NCBI RefSeq assembly: GCF_029784155.1
Contig: NC_073693.1
Coordinates: 285,916,875-285,980,874 of the forward strand
Source of the DNA: Uranotaenia lowii
Lineage: Eukaryota > Arthropoda > Insecta > Diptera > Culicidae
DNA length: 64,000 nt
Direction of reading: 5' to 3'
Shown: positions 35,846 through 47,677 of the stretch, piece after piece
Layout: the number at the start of each line of letters is the position of its first letter
Numbering within the stretch: position 1 is the first letter of the stretch
Position numbers and translations under genes: made by a program
Notes under the pieces: model-generated
What the model was told of the DNA's origin: nothing
What the model saw: the letters and a program-made list of their open reading frames with translations, nothing else
The model's database searches: none

Positions 35846-35975
35846 AAAGAACTGGAGATTTGTCGATCTAATTAATCTCAATAATGCATGTAAGCACATA
35901 TTTAGATAGGAACTGCGGTGAATCCGTGCAACCATGGTGGATAACCAGCATACATAGGTTCTACCCCCATCTAAA
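35846..35975 (+). repeat. Dispersed repeat shared with 59325-59425
   Basis: The two segments share 'ggagatttgtcga', 'gtgaatccgtgca/gttgaatccgtgca' and 'ccatggtggataac' in the same order. The segment is longer than chance, but frames are broken in both copies. It may be a fragment of a third, unidentified element carried inside two different TIR elements. Confidence 0.6.
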
Positions 35976-36091
35976 AGGTGTCCAGACACTAGGTTTACGA
36001 AGTTTTTGAGCTAAAACTATGGTTAGTGCAAGATAAACTAAGAGTAAACATTTATATCTAATTGTCTTGTGTGAGGAACAAAAAGGTATAA

Positions 36092-36483
36092 CCATTTCAT
36101 GTTGTTGCAAATTTGCAACAATTAATAAAAGGCCATTATATCAGACAAAAATTTAAAAAAAAATTCAAATTGTATTCAATTGTGTTAATTGCATTACTGA
36201 AAATGCGAAAATATTTTTTCCAGCCAATTTTTTTTTCCTCGGTGCGAATTGGACTAGGTCAAAATTCTGAAAAATAAGCCTATTTCAACGTTTCATATTT
36301 TTCAGATTGAAGTTGGTCTAGTTTGTACATATATACTCGGAAAGTCATTTTTTTCAATTGAATGGTATTTTGAAGTTAGAAATATGATTGCCATGAAGAA
36401 AAAAGTTGATTTTTTGAATTTCTGCATAATTTACAACAGCTTTAATTAATTGTTGCAAATTTGTTACTTTATGAAACGAAAGG
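36092..36483. mobile_element. piggyBac-type MITE nested in the 35048-36769 element
   Basis: Inverted ends share 'gcaaatttgcaacaattaat' and 'caaatttgcaacaattaat' blocks preceded by CC-[AT]-TTTC. TTAA follows the right end (36484-36487) and ATAA precedes the left end, consistent with a mutated TTAA target duplication. The right end is nearly identical to those at 51.68 kb and 18.5 kb. TTAA targets and CC-starting TIRs are hallmarks of piggyBac. Confidence 0.65.
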
Positions 36484-36802
36484 TTAATTCTTCTTAACAA
36501 ACCTGGTCGGAACAGTGCTTTTAGAAAGATAGATTTTCATGCTTAAAATAGTAACAAAATTTTCTGAGATTTCGATGAAAAGAGGTTAAACTCATCAATT
36601 ATCAACGAATAGCACACAAAAAACACCCTACACTGTTTTAAATGTCGCAGTAATTTAGATTCAATACTATGATTCAAATATAGTGCTTTTAAAAATTACC
36701 CGATTTTGTCACATTCCCCAATTTGTCGTCAAAAATGCATCATGGGGTGACAAAATCGGGGATTCGCTGTAACATCAATAAATTTTAATTTTTTTTACGG
36801 TA

Positions 36803-37726
36803 GGGGAGAGGCGGGCTATATGCGCATATTAAGGAAAGCACTCATTTTCTCCCATATTCCAATAGATAGGAGTCTGAAAACTATATACACATGAGCGGAC
36901 ATCTGTTTTATATACGTTACAGCAATTTTTCTGTTCAAATCTCTTACAGTTTTTGTGAAAATAATTTTATAATAAAAAAAGGCAAAATAGCCGATTTCCG
37001 AAACTGGCGGGCTAAATGCGCATATTTATGTTTAAAGCTATATTTCATTAACACTAGCAATATTTTGATATTATTTAATTGAAAATGGCAGAAACGGATG
37101 TCAAGCATACGTCAAGACTGAAATTTTGGTGAAAATTTTTACATCACTAGTTCTTTTGCATGAACCATAGTTAGGTAAGCCATATGGCCATATTTCATGG
37201 TAATATTTAGTTCATATCGTATTTTTTTCGGATCAGTATGAAGTTCTTCTTTTTTCGCTGTAAGATTGTGATTTGAGCGTAGATTTAATGTTCAAATGAT
37301 GAAAAGTAAAAAATTTATAAGACTGATCTGTTTTTTCTTGATATAGGCATTTAACCTGCCTTGATATGGGCATTCAGAACCTGTCTCTTATTCCAATATC
37401 TTATCATTTACAACCTTGCCAAAAGCTTCAATTTGTTGAAATTCCGATTTCCAGATGAATAAGAAAGAAACTCCATTAAAATTTTTGTTCACAGAATCTG
37501 TGCGCACGATAATTAAAATTCAATATATTATAACAAAACTGACAAAAATCTTGTTTGAATTTTAAAATTTTTAGTACTTTATATACCAATTTATTTTTTT
37601 CTTGCCATGTTTTAAAAGCGTATTACCCTCAAACTGCACTGATTAGATATGATGAATCTCCAGCCATATCGTCAATCGGCTGTATGCGCATATTACCCAA
37701 CATGCGCATTTAGGAACACTTCCCCC
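36803..37726 (+). mobile_element. TA-flanked TIR element, 'TATGCGCATA' family, copy 1
   Basis: The left end is TA then GGGGAGAGGCGGGCTATATG; the reversed right end is TA then GGGGGAAGTGTTCCTAAATG. Both continue into CGCAT. The ends match at roughly 19 of 27 positions. 'Gcgggctaaatgcgcatat' recurs at about 37007 and 'tatgcgcatattaccca' at about 37683. The whole element is homologous, in opposite orientation, to 51939-52853. It is non-coding, 924 bp, with TA on both sides. Confidence 0.78.
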
Positions 37727-37729
37727 TAA

Positions 37730-38120
37730 TGACGTTTTTTAAACAAACAGAAGGACATATTCCTGCTTGATCTTAAAAAAGATAAGATCTTACTTATCCT
37801 ACTGTTATGCTTTCTAAATTAAGAGCTTACTTTTTTCTAGTAAACTCGACGTTTTTATAGTTATATAGTTATATAGTTTGTTCATAAATACAAGTTTTTT
37901 GATAGATAGAAATATCTAATTTGATTCTGGCCAAAGTCCTGGTTTGCTTTCATTTTTATCGACTAGTATCAGTCTGAAATCACATTCACTGATTAGGAAT
38001 TCTAAGGCCGGGCCCTTAAGCCGCTTATTTTTGTCGATGACTCAATCCACTCTTACCATCAAAAACAAAAAGTCATAAGCTACTAAGATAATTTTGCCTT
38101 AAATCAATATATGTATAAGG
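37730..38120. other. Stretch with no recognised gene
   Basis: AT-rich sequence between a TIR element and the modular Helitron-like array. The 5' end of the Helitron-like element may lie here or just downstream, but I could not place it. Confidence 0.3.
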
Positions 38121-39165
38121 CCGGTGAAGGTTCCAAAAAAAAACAAATGTTTGCATAACTTGAAAACCATTCAAACAATTGGTACCAAATTAGGCATTGA
38201 AAGGGATTTGGCAACTAAAAATATTTCTATGAATGTTTGGTACCCCTCCTTTTTTTCAGAAGGGAAAACGGAAAGGAGGAGGAGATCTCTCTTACAATTT
38301 TTAACATAACTCGAGATTTAGTCAAGCAAATGGAACCCAATTTGGTATCTGAGGGTATATGGATACGACCCGTATCATACGAGAAATGGTTCAATGATTA
38401 TTTTTAAGACCCCTTTATTTTCTAGTTGAGAGATTTTAAGGGGGAGGGGGGCTTCCATACATTTTTTTGCAGAATTGGTGAAATAATCCAGCAAATGGAA
38501 CTAAATTTGGCATGGGAGGATTTTTGGATACGGAAAAAAATAATCTAGGGTTGTTAAGACCCCTCCTGATCCCAGTAAACAAATAGGAAGAGTTAAGGAG
38601 GCCACCACAGCCTTTTTAAAGATGTCAAAAGTTAATCAGTCGAACGATACCGAATTTGGTATGGGATTGTATTTTGATACGAGTAATGTTTCTTTTCTAT
38701 TTTATTTTATTTTTGTTTATTTTAAGAGGATTCTAACCTTTCCAGTCATTCGTCCTCTGCAGTTATGTTTCTGTGATTATCTAGGACCATTTCCTTCTTC
38801 CATTTAGTAAGAAAGAAAGAGATGTCGGGAGCCTCATTTATTTTTTTGTATATTTATAAAATTAGTCATTTTGGGATGGAGAAATGTTTCTTAGCTCTAT
38901 TTCTATGCAAATTTGTCATAGGAAAGTACATATAACTATGAATTTAAGACTCCTCCTTTCTTTTCAGTGGGGAGCTTGAAAAAGGAGAGGGGTGCACCCA
39001 TACTTATGAATCATTTCCTCATTTTAAATACAAAATAATGATTGGAAAAAAATATAGGGCACGGTTTGGAAATAGAAAAGAATGTTTAAGAAAACAAGAA
39101 TTAATCTCTTTTGTTGAATTTCCATCAATTTTAGAAGGAGTAGCATAGCACACCGGGTCAGCTAG
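38121..39165 (+). mobile_element. Helitron-like element with internal ~160-bp modules
   Basis: The 3' end reads 'gcacaccgggtcag' followed by CTAG (39162-39165) and T, matching the CTRR-T rule for Helitrons. Upstream are about five imperfect tandem modules of 150-165 bp, each with 'aatttggtat/aatttggcat', 'ttggatacga/ttttgatacga' and a 'cccctcctt...gggg' part. The 5' end is not placed, so the start is approximate. No Rep/helicase coding is visible, so it is non-autonomous. Confidence 0.55.
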
Positions 39166-39166
39166 T

Positions 39167-42100
39167 GATTAATAAAAATTAAGCAATGTACTCGAAATGC
39201 CATGAACAAAAACCTTGAGTTAAGCGAATCTTGATTTCTACAGGCAGTATTTTAACCTTCATTCATTCCTTAATTTTTATTATCCGTTTTATTTTAAGAG
39301 GTGTCGATTTTACACTCATGATAAATACCTCTGTTTCTCTCTTGTTTCTTAAACGATTTGTACAAAATTTAAAGTTTTTGAAATTTTGTATCGTATCTAT
39401 AATAAATCATTCTAATAAAAACAAATATGAAAATCCCTGTGTGCAACATAATGCTTCTAATTTCAGCGTTCTTATACTCTAAGGAGAATTTTGTTAAAGC
39501 ATTTGATTGCTGACATAGCATAATTCATGTTTTCCAACAGCTTGACTTAAAAAAATTAAAATCTAAATCATTTTTAACACATAGCTGACCAAATATGTTC
39601 GATAATTTTCTTTTATTTTTCACTTGCCATTGTGCTACTCTAAGAAGCATAACTCAATTGTTGTGTAATTTTTGAAGAAGCTTTATTTTGAAAAATTAAA
39701 CACAACACCTGCAGAAACTTATAAATACTAAATTTGAAGTGGTTTGAGTGTAGTATGAAAAAATCAGATTTTAGGTTAAGTTATAAGCGTGCTCAGCAAA
39801 ATTCTTTAACTTTACTGAGATTAAGAAAAATTAATCTCCCGCCTAAAAAATCCACGCACTAATTATTAAAATCCAGGGAAGTTTCACTTTCAACCGACAC
39901 GTATTTCCCAACCATTTACTTAAATAAACAAAGTTGATGTCTCATTCGCAACCAAAAAAAACCCAAACCCATCCAACCATAACAAACCATTTACTAAAAT
40001 CCACTTTCCATTTCTCATTTTTTATTTCCAGGTAATGGCCCTACTAGCTACTTCAACTAGCTCCCTCGAAACTACTGACCTGGAAGATTACGCAGCCTTT
40101 TGGCTGGGTCTGAGGCTGCGACTAAAACCGCTTTCTGCAGGTGAAACAGTTTCCAAATTAAGCCCCCCTATTAAAATCGTATTAACTAAAACACAGCAGC
40201 CACGCCAAGCCTGGAATGCCTTTGAAAAGCAAAAGCAGCGGCGGGTTCGTTTCATATGAGGGCCGCGACTTCAGAAATAAACGCATAATTCCAGTCAATT
40301 AAGACACTAATCCCACTACTAGCAAGTAAGTAAGTACCTAAGCCTGGTCTAAGCAAGCTGCGAAAGAGCCATTCATGAAAATAGGCTACCGGTGCTACGT
40401 TTTTCGATGGGATAGGAGGTATGTCTAGTAGGCCAGTCGGTTCACGTTTCGTTTCAACTCAACGCCTACTGACGTTCGAGGAGGTCCGAGGTTGATGGCA
40501 CTTTGCGAATGCCCTCTGAGAAATCTGACTAAACGGAGGAGAAGAGGCAGCTCATATGTCATAAACGGCTACTTCCGTATTGTTTAACGCTTTTTTTTCT
40601 TGACGCAAGTAAAAAAGGCCATTTGAAAAGATATGCGGAAACCTCAGACATACGCATAGATCATCTCGCCTTTCGACACATTTTTGCTACGCGTTCGCAT
40701 CAATGGAATGGACCGTTTGCGTTTGAAGATCGTGCTAAATCTCGGTCAGAGATCAGATGATGCGCGCAATTATACAATGAAGAAGATGGGGATCGCAATT
40801 AAACCGGTACTTACCCGCATCTTCGTGGAGGATAAACTTTCAAAACGCTGCTGCTACTTAATATGAGCGTCGGGAATTTCAAACGCATTTGTAACCTTTT
40901 TTGACAGAATTTATTAGCAGTTTAAGGGCGTGCCGTTTAGCGTAGCCCCCATGGGAATTTCGAGGATGTGGATGCAAAACTTTCTACTTCGGTTGGCCAA
41001 TGAAAGAGCACCCGCTGTTTCAACGCCAGTTGGTGAAATGCAACTTAAAGTAAGTTGAAATTTTCATGTTCAGTTAAAAGAGCTTTTTATTACAAAGCGA
41101 TGCATTTTAGAATATGGACTAACGTAGTGTAGTTGAAACTCAGCATTCTGAAAATTTTCATAAATACTTCAGACTTGAGTAGCAACAGCTAAATCTGAAA
41201 TATGTATATCTATCTCAGAAAAAGGGTATGCTTAATAGCGACACGTAACACGCTATCCAAACCAAGGGAAAATTTTCCCTTCTATGAAAAATTAAAAGGT
41301 GATTTTTTAAATGATATTTTTCGAAAAAGTTTTATTGAAAAAGGTTTTTTGAAGCCAAAAATACGAATAATAATCCGATAGATAAATAAGTTTAAATGTT
41401 AAAACTTTTTACCCAAGTTTTTTTTTGTTGAGTAATTCCTGGGATTTGACCAAATTTTCCCAGATATTGCCCGAATTTTTGATCGATAATTTTAAAATCA
41501 ATTGCCCGAATTTTGCTAGGTTTTTAGATAAATAGCCCGGCCCAAACTCCAAAAACTCTTAAATCTTATAACTTGATAACTTGCTATTATAAGGATAGTA
41601 TTTAAAACTTTAGATATTCCAAAAATAGTGAAAATTTAGTTTTGTGCTTAAATGTCATGAAGATTTTGAGGTTTTTAATTTAAAAAAAAGATTATGAACT
41701 TAAGAAACGAGTAAACTTTATATTTTATGCATCGCAATAAATTTTTTCATATATCAAGTTCATTGATTCATACTTTTTGAATAACATTGGCTGTTCCTAT
41801 TCAAATTTTATGTTCTACTCATTATTGGAAAAGTTAATAATTGCAACATCTTCCTATTAAAAATTTGTTCGAAAAATATTCCCTGAATTATAGGCGATTT
41901 TTAAGTGTCAACTTTACAAAACAAAAATTCGATATATGTTAATTCTTTTCAAATTGTTAAGTTTTACAGAAGAAAGCGAGCACAAATTTATTAATGTTAC
42001 TAAGTTACTAGATATACCAGGTAGAATTGAGAAAATAATGATGAATTGTTTTATAAAATTTGCTTTGAGTTATACACGTAAAAATGCCGAAAAAGTTGGA

Positions 42101-42477
42101 TTGAAGCTAGCACACGTGAAGTTCACCCATCTTTGGACGAATCAATTCCGCACAAATTATCTGCGAAAAGTTAAAATTTCGAAGAATGCGAAGTTTTCGG
42201 TGTTTAAAATTATTAAGGTGTTTTCAAAAAAAGGGATGCATCATCCCCGTGAATGAAAATCCCGGAAAAAGAAAACAACGTGTTTGCAGATTTTTTTTAA
42301 GATCCATCGAAATCTGGATGGAAAAAAAGACCAGGAAACCGGAATAAAGCCGATCGCTCCTTAAATTCTAGAAATGCAATTTATAAGATATTGCCAAAAA
42401 ATGCTCATATACAACATAAAAAAATATAAATGGCAAACAAAGCTAGGATAATACACAAAAAATATGCTCTTTAAATA
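39167..42477. other. Gene-free stretch; hAT-like remnant; balanced block 39.9-40.9 kb
   Basis: From about 39850 to 40950 the composition is more balanced and no repeat is evident, so this may be host DNA. The open frame at 40035-40259 follows an acceptor-like 'tttttatttccag', but there is no donor or domain, so it is not called. 41290-41545 is a truncated copy of the hAT-like family. The 106-codon frame at 41936-42256 is lysine/phenylalanine-rich without a recognisable domain. Confidence 0.35.
41290..41545 (-). mobile_element. hAT-like element, truncated reversed copy
   Basis: 'Gttgagtaattcctggga', 'gaccaaattttccc', 'atattgcccgaattttt', 'attgcccgaattttgc' and 'aggtttttagataaa' align in order with the reversed 45792-46249 element and with 360-490. 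One end is missing. Non-coding. Confidence 0.6.
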
Positions 42478-44941
42478 AGGCCGGATTAAGCCTTCGGGTT
42501 GGCTGGGGCAATTTTTCTTGAGGGGCCACTATGATTCGATTTTTTCTTTCATGTGCTAACTATGTAGAAGGGAATTTTTTGGTATCTTCAAATAAAAATT
42601 GTCCATCACTTGTAAACAATGCGGAATAGTTAAACAATTTACCAAAAATAAAAGCACTGATAGTAGCTGTTAAATGCATAATTAAATTCGACTCTCTTAT
42701 ATACTAGAATGATCTGGTTTAGAAAAAAAAACCAAAGATAGATATTCGATATGTTTTCAATTTCATCATTAATCGCCAGGTATGTGCTTCATCGAAAGCA
42801 GAATAAATATTTCCCTTTTAACAATTTATAAGTAACATAACGATTTCAGATTTAGAGAACAAAAATTAAAAAAAGAGTAAACGAAAGAATTAAAATCGAA
42901 CTTCATGGAGATACAGTTATATGTAAAAGTTTAGGTATTCAGAACCTGAAATAAGGTTTAATGTAGAGCAACAATTTAGCGACTCCAATTAAAATCATAA
43001 TTTAAAATCAAATTCCGAAAAACAAATTACAGATAAAAAATGAAATCCTTATACAAAATTAATAATCAAAATAACAATCAGTACCAAAACAGGAGTTTGC
43101 TAAATTTAAAATTCATAGTCCAAACTATTATTCCAATTCTATATAATTTTATATGATTAATAATTCTCATCTGATAAAAAACAGATAATTAAGTCACATT
43201 GTTTTTCAAAATTTAACAAGAGATACATTTTACGCTTGAAGAAAATTAAAAATAAAATGCATGGGAAATGACGTATTTTCCCAAAATTAGCTTTTATGTA
43301 CTTTAATCCGATTGATTCCAAAGGTCTCATTTGATAACATGAATTCAAAATGGAAATTAAATGTTTAAAAAATTTGATAAGGACTCCAAATGAGTTTAGT
43401 ACCTCGAACGAAGATCTTGAGTTCTCAAAAGTTAAAAAAAAAACATGAAACTGAAGTTCAATTACTAAAGAAACAAGACAAAAATTGAGTATCCCAGTTA
43501 TATGAATCTGGACATGAATTAGATTAAAAATATACAAATATTTATGGTAAGAGAATCACTCAATGAAATTAGCATTCAACTATGACATCGTTTATATTAT
43601 GGAAAAAAGTTTATGATGAATTGAAAAGTGATAAATTTAATTCAGGATATTCACTTCAGTAGAGAATAACTGTAAACAGATGTACTTCATTAAATAGTAT
43701 AAAGCTTCGATGAAATCAGTTAAAAATATTCCAATTCCAATTTCAAATCCAGCCGGACATCGAATACTTTTTTTCATGAGCAGTTTTTCAATTTTATTTT
43801 AGGCTTTCAAAAATCTTCTCATGATTATTTTTATAAATCTTGCTCAAAAAAATTCGTTTTAAGCGCATAAAATATTTACAACCCCATTTATTTGTTGCTT
43901 TTTTTTGGCAGGCCAAATCGGGCAAAATCCGGGCTTTTTTCAATAAAATTTGGACAACCTTGCCGGGACGAACTTTTGTCAAATTTCGTATTTAATATCT
44001 GGGCGAACCTGGCTGAAACCGGGCAATCTGGCAATCTTATTATAAAGTCTTTTAGTGCAATGAATCTATTCATGAATTGCATATTCCTTAAGCACCTCAC
44101 AAAGTTTCTAATAGTTTAAATGATAGTAATGAACCTGGCAATTCAGCAAGACGATTGTATTTAATTAAAAAGGGAGATGTTTATCTTTAGTCTACTTATT
44201 CTGTTCTGAAAATCTTCTTCCAAAATCTGGTAATTCCTGTATTTTTTTCAAATTTTGACGATACATGTCTTTAATATCGAGAAAATATTTCATAATAAAA
44301 ACCTAATGTTTCATCCGCCGGGCCCTCCTCATATTCTTCATTGTATAGTTAACAGAAACGAGGTGTTATTCAGATGTTAAATCCTGTTTTTCCGGACATT
44401 CCCGGGCTTTCAAGATAAAGGGGATAAGTAAAGAAAACCACAGTCTTGATATATTCACATTATTAAAAATACAGAAAATTCTTATCAGGCCAAGTTCATT
44501 GAGCTTGCTTTATCAAAATTTATTTTGCTTTTATTTATTTATTTGAACTTTTCTGACGGGTTTCGATAAAAAAAAATTGATGTATTTTTATGTATAAATT
44601 TTGCTTAGATTTGTCTAGAATGTGTGTTGAAAAATTCAAAGCCAAAAAACTGAATGTTGACAGGTTTCGAACAAAATTGTCTGTTCAGCTCGCAAAATGC
44701 AGGAACACTTTTGCTAGGCTTGTACTGGAGCTTCCCTTAACCAATATTGGAGAGAAACTATTCGAGATATTGTCCATAGGGTTAGCTTTTATATTATAAG
44801 TTTCCATTAGTCTTTATTCCTGTTCCTTGATTTCTAGAACTTACAGCAGTTAAATTTTATTAAAACTTTTTGTCCTTGGGGGCCCCTGACCTGAGCCGGG
44901 GACCGGAGAAATTGCCACACCCACCCCCTGTCAATACGGTA
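42478..44941 (+). repeat. Dispersed repeat beginning AGGCCGGATTAAG, copy 1
   Basis: It starts AGGCCGGATTAAG (42478-42490) and continues 'ctggggcaattttt' and 'ggggcc..tatgattcgattttttt', as at about 54000. Homology with 53980-55489 continues in blocks (for example 'ccaaatgagttta', 'gagttctcaaa', 'catgaaactga', 'aatcactcaatga'). The probable end near 44941 ('aaattgccac', 'ccaccccct') resembles the end of copy 2. A hAT-like copy is embedded at 43790-44039. The 126-codon minus frame at 43157-43537 is a product of the repeat and has a diverged counterpart in copy 2. Confidence 0.6.
43790..44039 (+). mobile_element. hAT-like element, partial copy
   Basis: The sequence from 'ggctttcaaaaatcttctc' through 'gggcaaaatccgggc' and 'caaatttcgtatttaatat' to 'accgggcaatctggcaatct' aligns with the right two thirds of 45792-46249. 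The other end is lost. The family is non-coding. Confidence 0.65.
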
Positions 44942-44952
44942 TTGCCTTTGAT

Positions 44953-46577
44953 TAGAGATGTACCGAATAGTGGTATTCGGCGAACGGCCGAATACCGAAT
45001 ATTGACCTTTTCAACTATTCGGCCAAACGAATATTCGGCCGAATATTCGGCCGAATATTCGGTCGAATATTCCATTGAGGAATTAATAAAAAAACTTAAG
45101 CGATTATTTCAATGCTTTCTATTTCTTCCATATTAATACCCCTCATGTTTTTTGTCGATAATTTTCAACCAGATGATATTATCGGATGATGCATTACAAG
45201 ATATTTTCTAAGCAGGGGTCTTTTAGATTTTTAAAATGTCCCCAATAACGACATCAGACTCGTCGCTTCTAGGGCGTTTATCACCAAAGAAATTGCGTTT
45301 CTGTGAAATCTGGGATAAAACGGAAGCCAAGCTTTTTGAAATTGCTTCTCTGATATTGAAGTAGATGAAGGTCGAATTTGGGCAAGATATCTTCAAAATA
45401 GTTGTTGGAAAAATAGATGATCTTTAACATACTTTCAACCACACGTATCCACACCGTCAGGCATTCAGAACGATTTTTGGAAAAAAAAATTAAAAAGGGC
45501 CACAATTTATGGATATTTTGAAAATTTTAAAAATCATTATTGAACACAAAATTTAAAAATTTTTAAAGAGGAATTTGAGTTTTTATTTGATTTAGCAAAT
45601 AATCTGAATAAACCCGAGCAAAACTCGGAAATGGTCAGATTTGACTAATCTGGAATCTCTTTACTGGATTGATGGGCAAGCCGGAATATATCCAGGAAAT
45701 CTGTAATAAACCATAATGAAAGTATAAAACGATACCGTTCAGCATTCTCCTGCACGGTCTTCAGTGAAAGATACGCGGATACACCTTAGATTAAGGTTGC
45801 CGGAATTTTTCCAGCATGTATCCGGGCCGGACAAAGCGGGCAATTTTTATATAAAAACCTGGCAAAATCCGGGCAATCGATTTCAAATTGACGACCATAT
45901 ATCCGGGCAATATCCAGGCAAATTTTGTCAAAACTCAGAAATCGCTCAGCAAAAATCAAGAAAAAAAAATGTTTTTCATCAAAACTTATCGATAGATTTT
46001 GAATCGTATTTTAAGGCTTCCAAAAAATCTTTCATGATTATTTTGATAAAACTTGCTCGAAAAATTTCGTTTTGGAGACATTGTTGTTGTTTTTTTTTGT
46101 TTAATTTGCCAAATAAAGTGAATAAATAAGGGCAGAATCCGGGCATTTCTCTATGAAATCCGGGCAACCGGGCCGGACCGGACTGTTCTTAAATTTCGTA
46201 TTAAATATCCGGGCAAACCCGGATAAAACCGGGCAATCTGGCAACCTTACCTTAGATGTTTTGCTGAAACCTTGTTTCCTTTTTTTATAGGAATTTAACC
46301 CTTTAAGGTCATTCTTTCTCGTAAATAATTGTTGAAACCATAAGTTTTCAATGATTGTGTGGCCTTTACAACATAACTTTTGGATATTTTATAAACTATT
46401 TAAAAAAAATTGAAAAATTTACAAGTTTGTAGTAGATATTCGGCCTATTCGGCCTATTCGGCCTATTCGGCCGAATACTTAGCTCAACTATTCGGTGAGC
46501 CGAATATTCGGCTTAACTATTTTTCGGCGGTATTCGGCGCCGAATATTCGGCCGACCGAATATTCGGTTCATCTCTA
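44953..46577. mobile_element. hAT-type element with 8-bp TSD and CGAATATTCGGC arrays
   Basis: The ends TAGAGATGTACCGAATA and, reversed, TAGAGATGAACCGAATA form TIRs. CCTTTGAT is found directly outside both (44945-44952 and 46578-46585), a perfect 8-bp duplication. Inside the left end is an array of the palindromic 12-mer CGAATATTCGGC (about 45008-45070); inside the right end are four CGGCCTATT units and further CGAATATTCGG words (46438-46570). Such subterminal motifs are typical transposase-binding candidates in hAT elements. The EYSAEYS-like frames are by-products. A second element (45792-46249) is nested inside. Confidence 0.92.
45792..46249 (+). mobile_element. 458-bp hAT-like element nested in the 44953-46577 element
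   Basis: TIRs begin TAAGGTTGCC-[GA]-GA. CCTTAGAT flanks both sides exactly (45784-45791, 46250-46257), an 8-bp target duplication. Subterminal 'ccgggcaa', 'cccgga' and 'ccgggcc' words are repeated about a dozen times. Intact duplications on both the outer and the inner element show that the order of insertion was outer first, inner second. This is the best-preserved of four copies in the window. Confidence 0.92.
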
Positions 46578-46585
46578 CCTTTGAT

Positions 46586-47258
46586 GAAGTATTGTATTTT
46601 TTCTAATATACAAAATATCACAATGTTTATACAAGCTCTTTCTAAAAAAAATGTGAGAAAATGATTGTGACTTCTGGAGGTCGATAAAACTTTAAGGAAT
46701 GCATTTATTGATCTTAAAATTGGATGGATTGATCCACAAAATGAAGATATTTTACTGCCATTTAAAGTGTGCAATCTGGCGTATCTATCAACTTTTTATA
46801 ATTTAGCCATGGTGTTACACATGGGTTTGGCTCCTGATGTTAAAATGTTGGCTGGAAAATAGTGAAAATGAAATTTTCAATAAACTTAATCGCAAATGGG
46901 ATGGAATCGTCTCGTTATCTAATGTTTAAAAATTCCGAAATTTTGAAAAAAATAGAATGGTGATCATTCTAATATTTTTCTTGGCTTTTAAAGGTTTACA
47001 TCATGTAATTCCTGGATAGGAAAATAACTTTTCTTTGTAATTTTCAGCTTCTGACTGATAAATGCTCATTAGATTAGATGATATTGAAAGGTTTTGGAAT
47101 GAGCACTTTTGGAAAAAAATTAAAACCTTCAAACCTATTGTTCTGAATTCGTCGTCGTACCTGAAAATTATGATATTTTCAAAGGTAATGGAAAGTGTTA
47201 GAGAAACATGAGATAACAAAGAATGAAAGAACGTAAATCGTAAATATCATGATTATTT
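46586..47258. other. AT-rich stretch without recognised features
   Basis: No gene is supported. The short open frames have no recognisable domain. Confidence 0.4.
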
Positions 47259-47352
47259 CGAAAAAGATACAAGGCTCACAGACGGGACTTGAGCCTGCAA
47301 TTTCCAATTCAGTACAAAGGCGCGTTACCCATTTACACCACGGTGAACGTGA
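47259..47352 (-). mobile_element. tRNA-derived SINE fragment, family B
   Basis: Read on the minus strand: 'accgtggtgtaaatgggtaa' (box A-like), 'ttgtactgaattggaaattg', and a box B-like 'ggctcaagtcccg', then 'ttgtatctttttcgaaat'. It aligns over its whole length with the plus-strand copy at 60782-60885. The continuing tail after the tRNA-like part, present in both, marks a SINE rather than a functional tRNA. Confidence 0.65.
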
Positions 47353-47677
47353 TGAAATAGGCTCCAGCTTTTTTCGGGATTTTCATCCTTTAGGATGATT
47401 CATCCCTTAAACCAACTCAGTTTAAATAGGCTCCAGCATGCGTACACTCCATGCAGTGATGTCATATTCACATCGGTATTCTCGAACCCAAAAAAAATCG
47501 GTATAATAATCGGTATATTGAGGTTTATATAAAAAGCATACACTGTAAACTTCCTAACATACTTGCTTTAAACAAAGACTTGCAATGAAAAACTAGTCTA
47601 AGAACTTTTATGAATTCACCACTGGGCCGAAAGGCCCGCAATGGTCAACAATATAAGTCCTTAAATAATGGGAATTA

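Larger units (their letters stand above)
35048..36769. mobile_element. TA-flanked TIR element, 'CGATTTTGTCACC' (pogo-like) family
   Basis: The inverted ends begin CTGTGAATACACGATTTT on the left and CAGCGAATCCCCGATTTT on the right, followed by TCAC. TA lies outside each (35046-35047, 36770-36771). The phrase 'cgattttgtcac' is repeated inside both ends: about 35073, 35090 and 35111, and inverted at about 36702 and 36748. TIRs of the CAGTGAAT...CCCC type with a TA target suggest a pogo-like Tc1/mariner derivative. A piggyBac-type MITE is nested at 36092-36483. No transposase is present. Confidence 0.7.

Noticed and set aside
40035..40259. 74-codon ORF after an acceptor-like polypyrimidine tract
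   Set aside because: No donor, no recognisable domain and no second exon; a chance match is likely.
41936..42256. 106-codon plus-strand ORF
   Set aside because: K/F-rich composition expected from AT-rich DNA; no domain, homologue or splice context that I recognise.
43157..43537. 126-codon minus-strand ORF
   Set aside because: It has a broken counterpart in the second copy of the same repeat (54561-54746) and no domain.
44860..46664. ORFs encoding EYSAEYS or SAYSAYSAY repeats
   Set aside because: They are translations of the CGAATATTCGGC and CGGCCTATT arrays at the ends of a hAT element.
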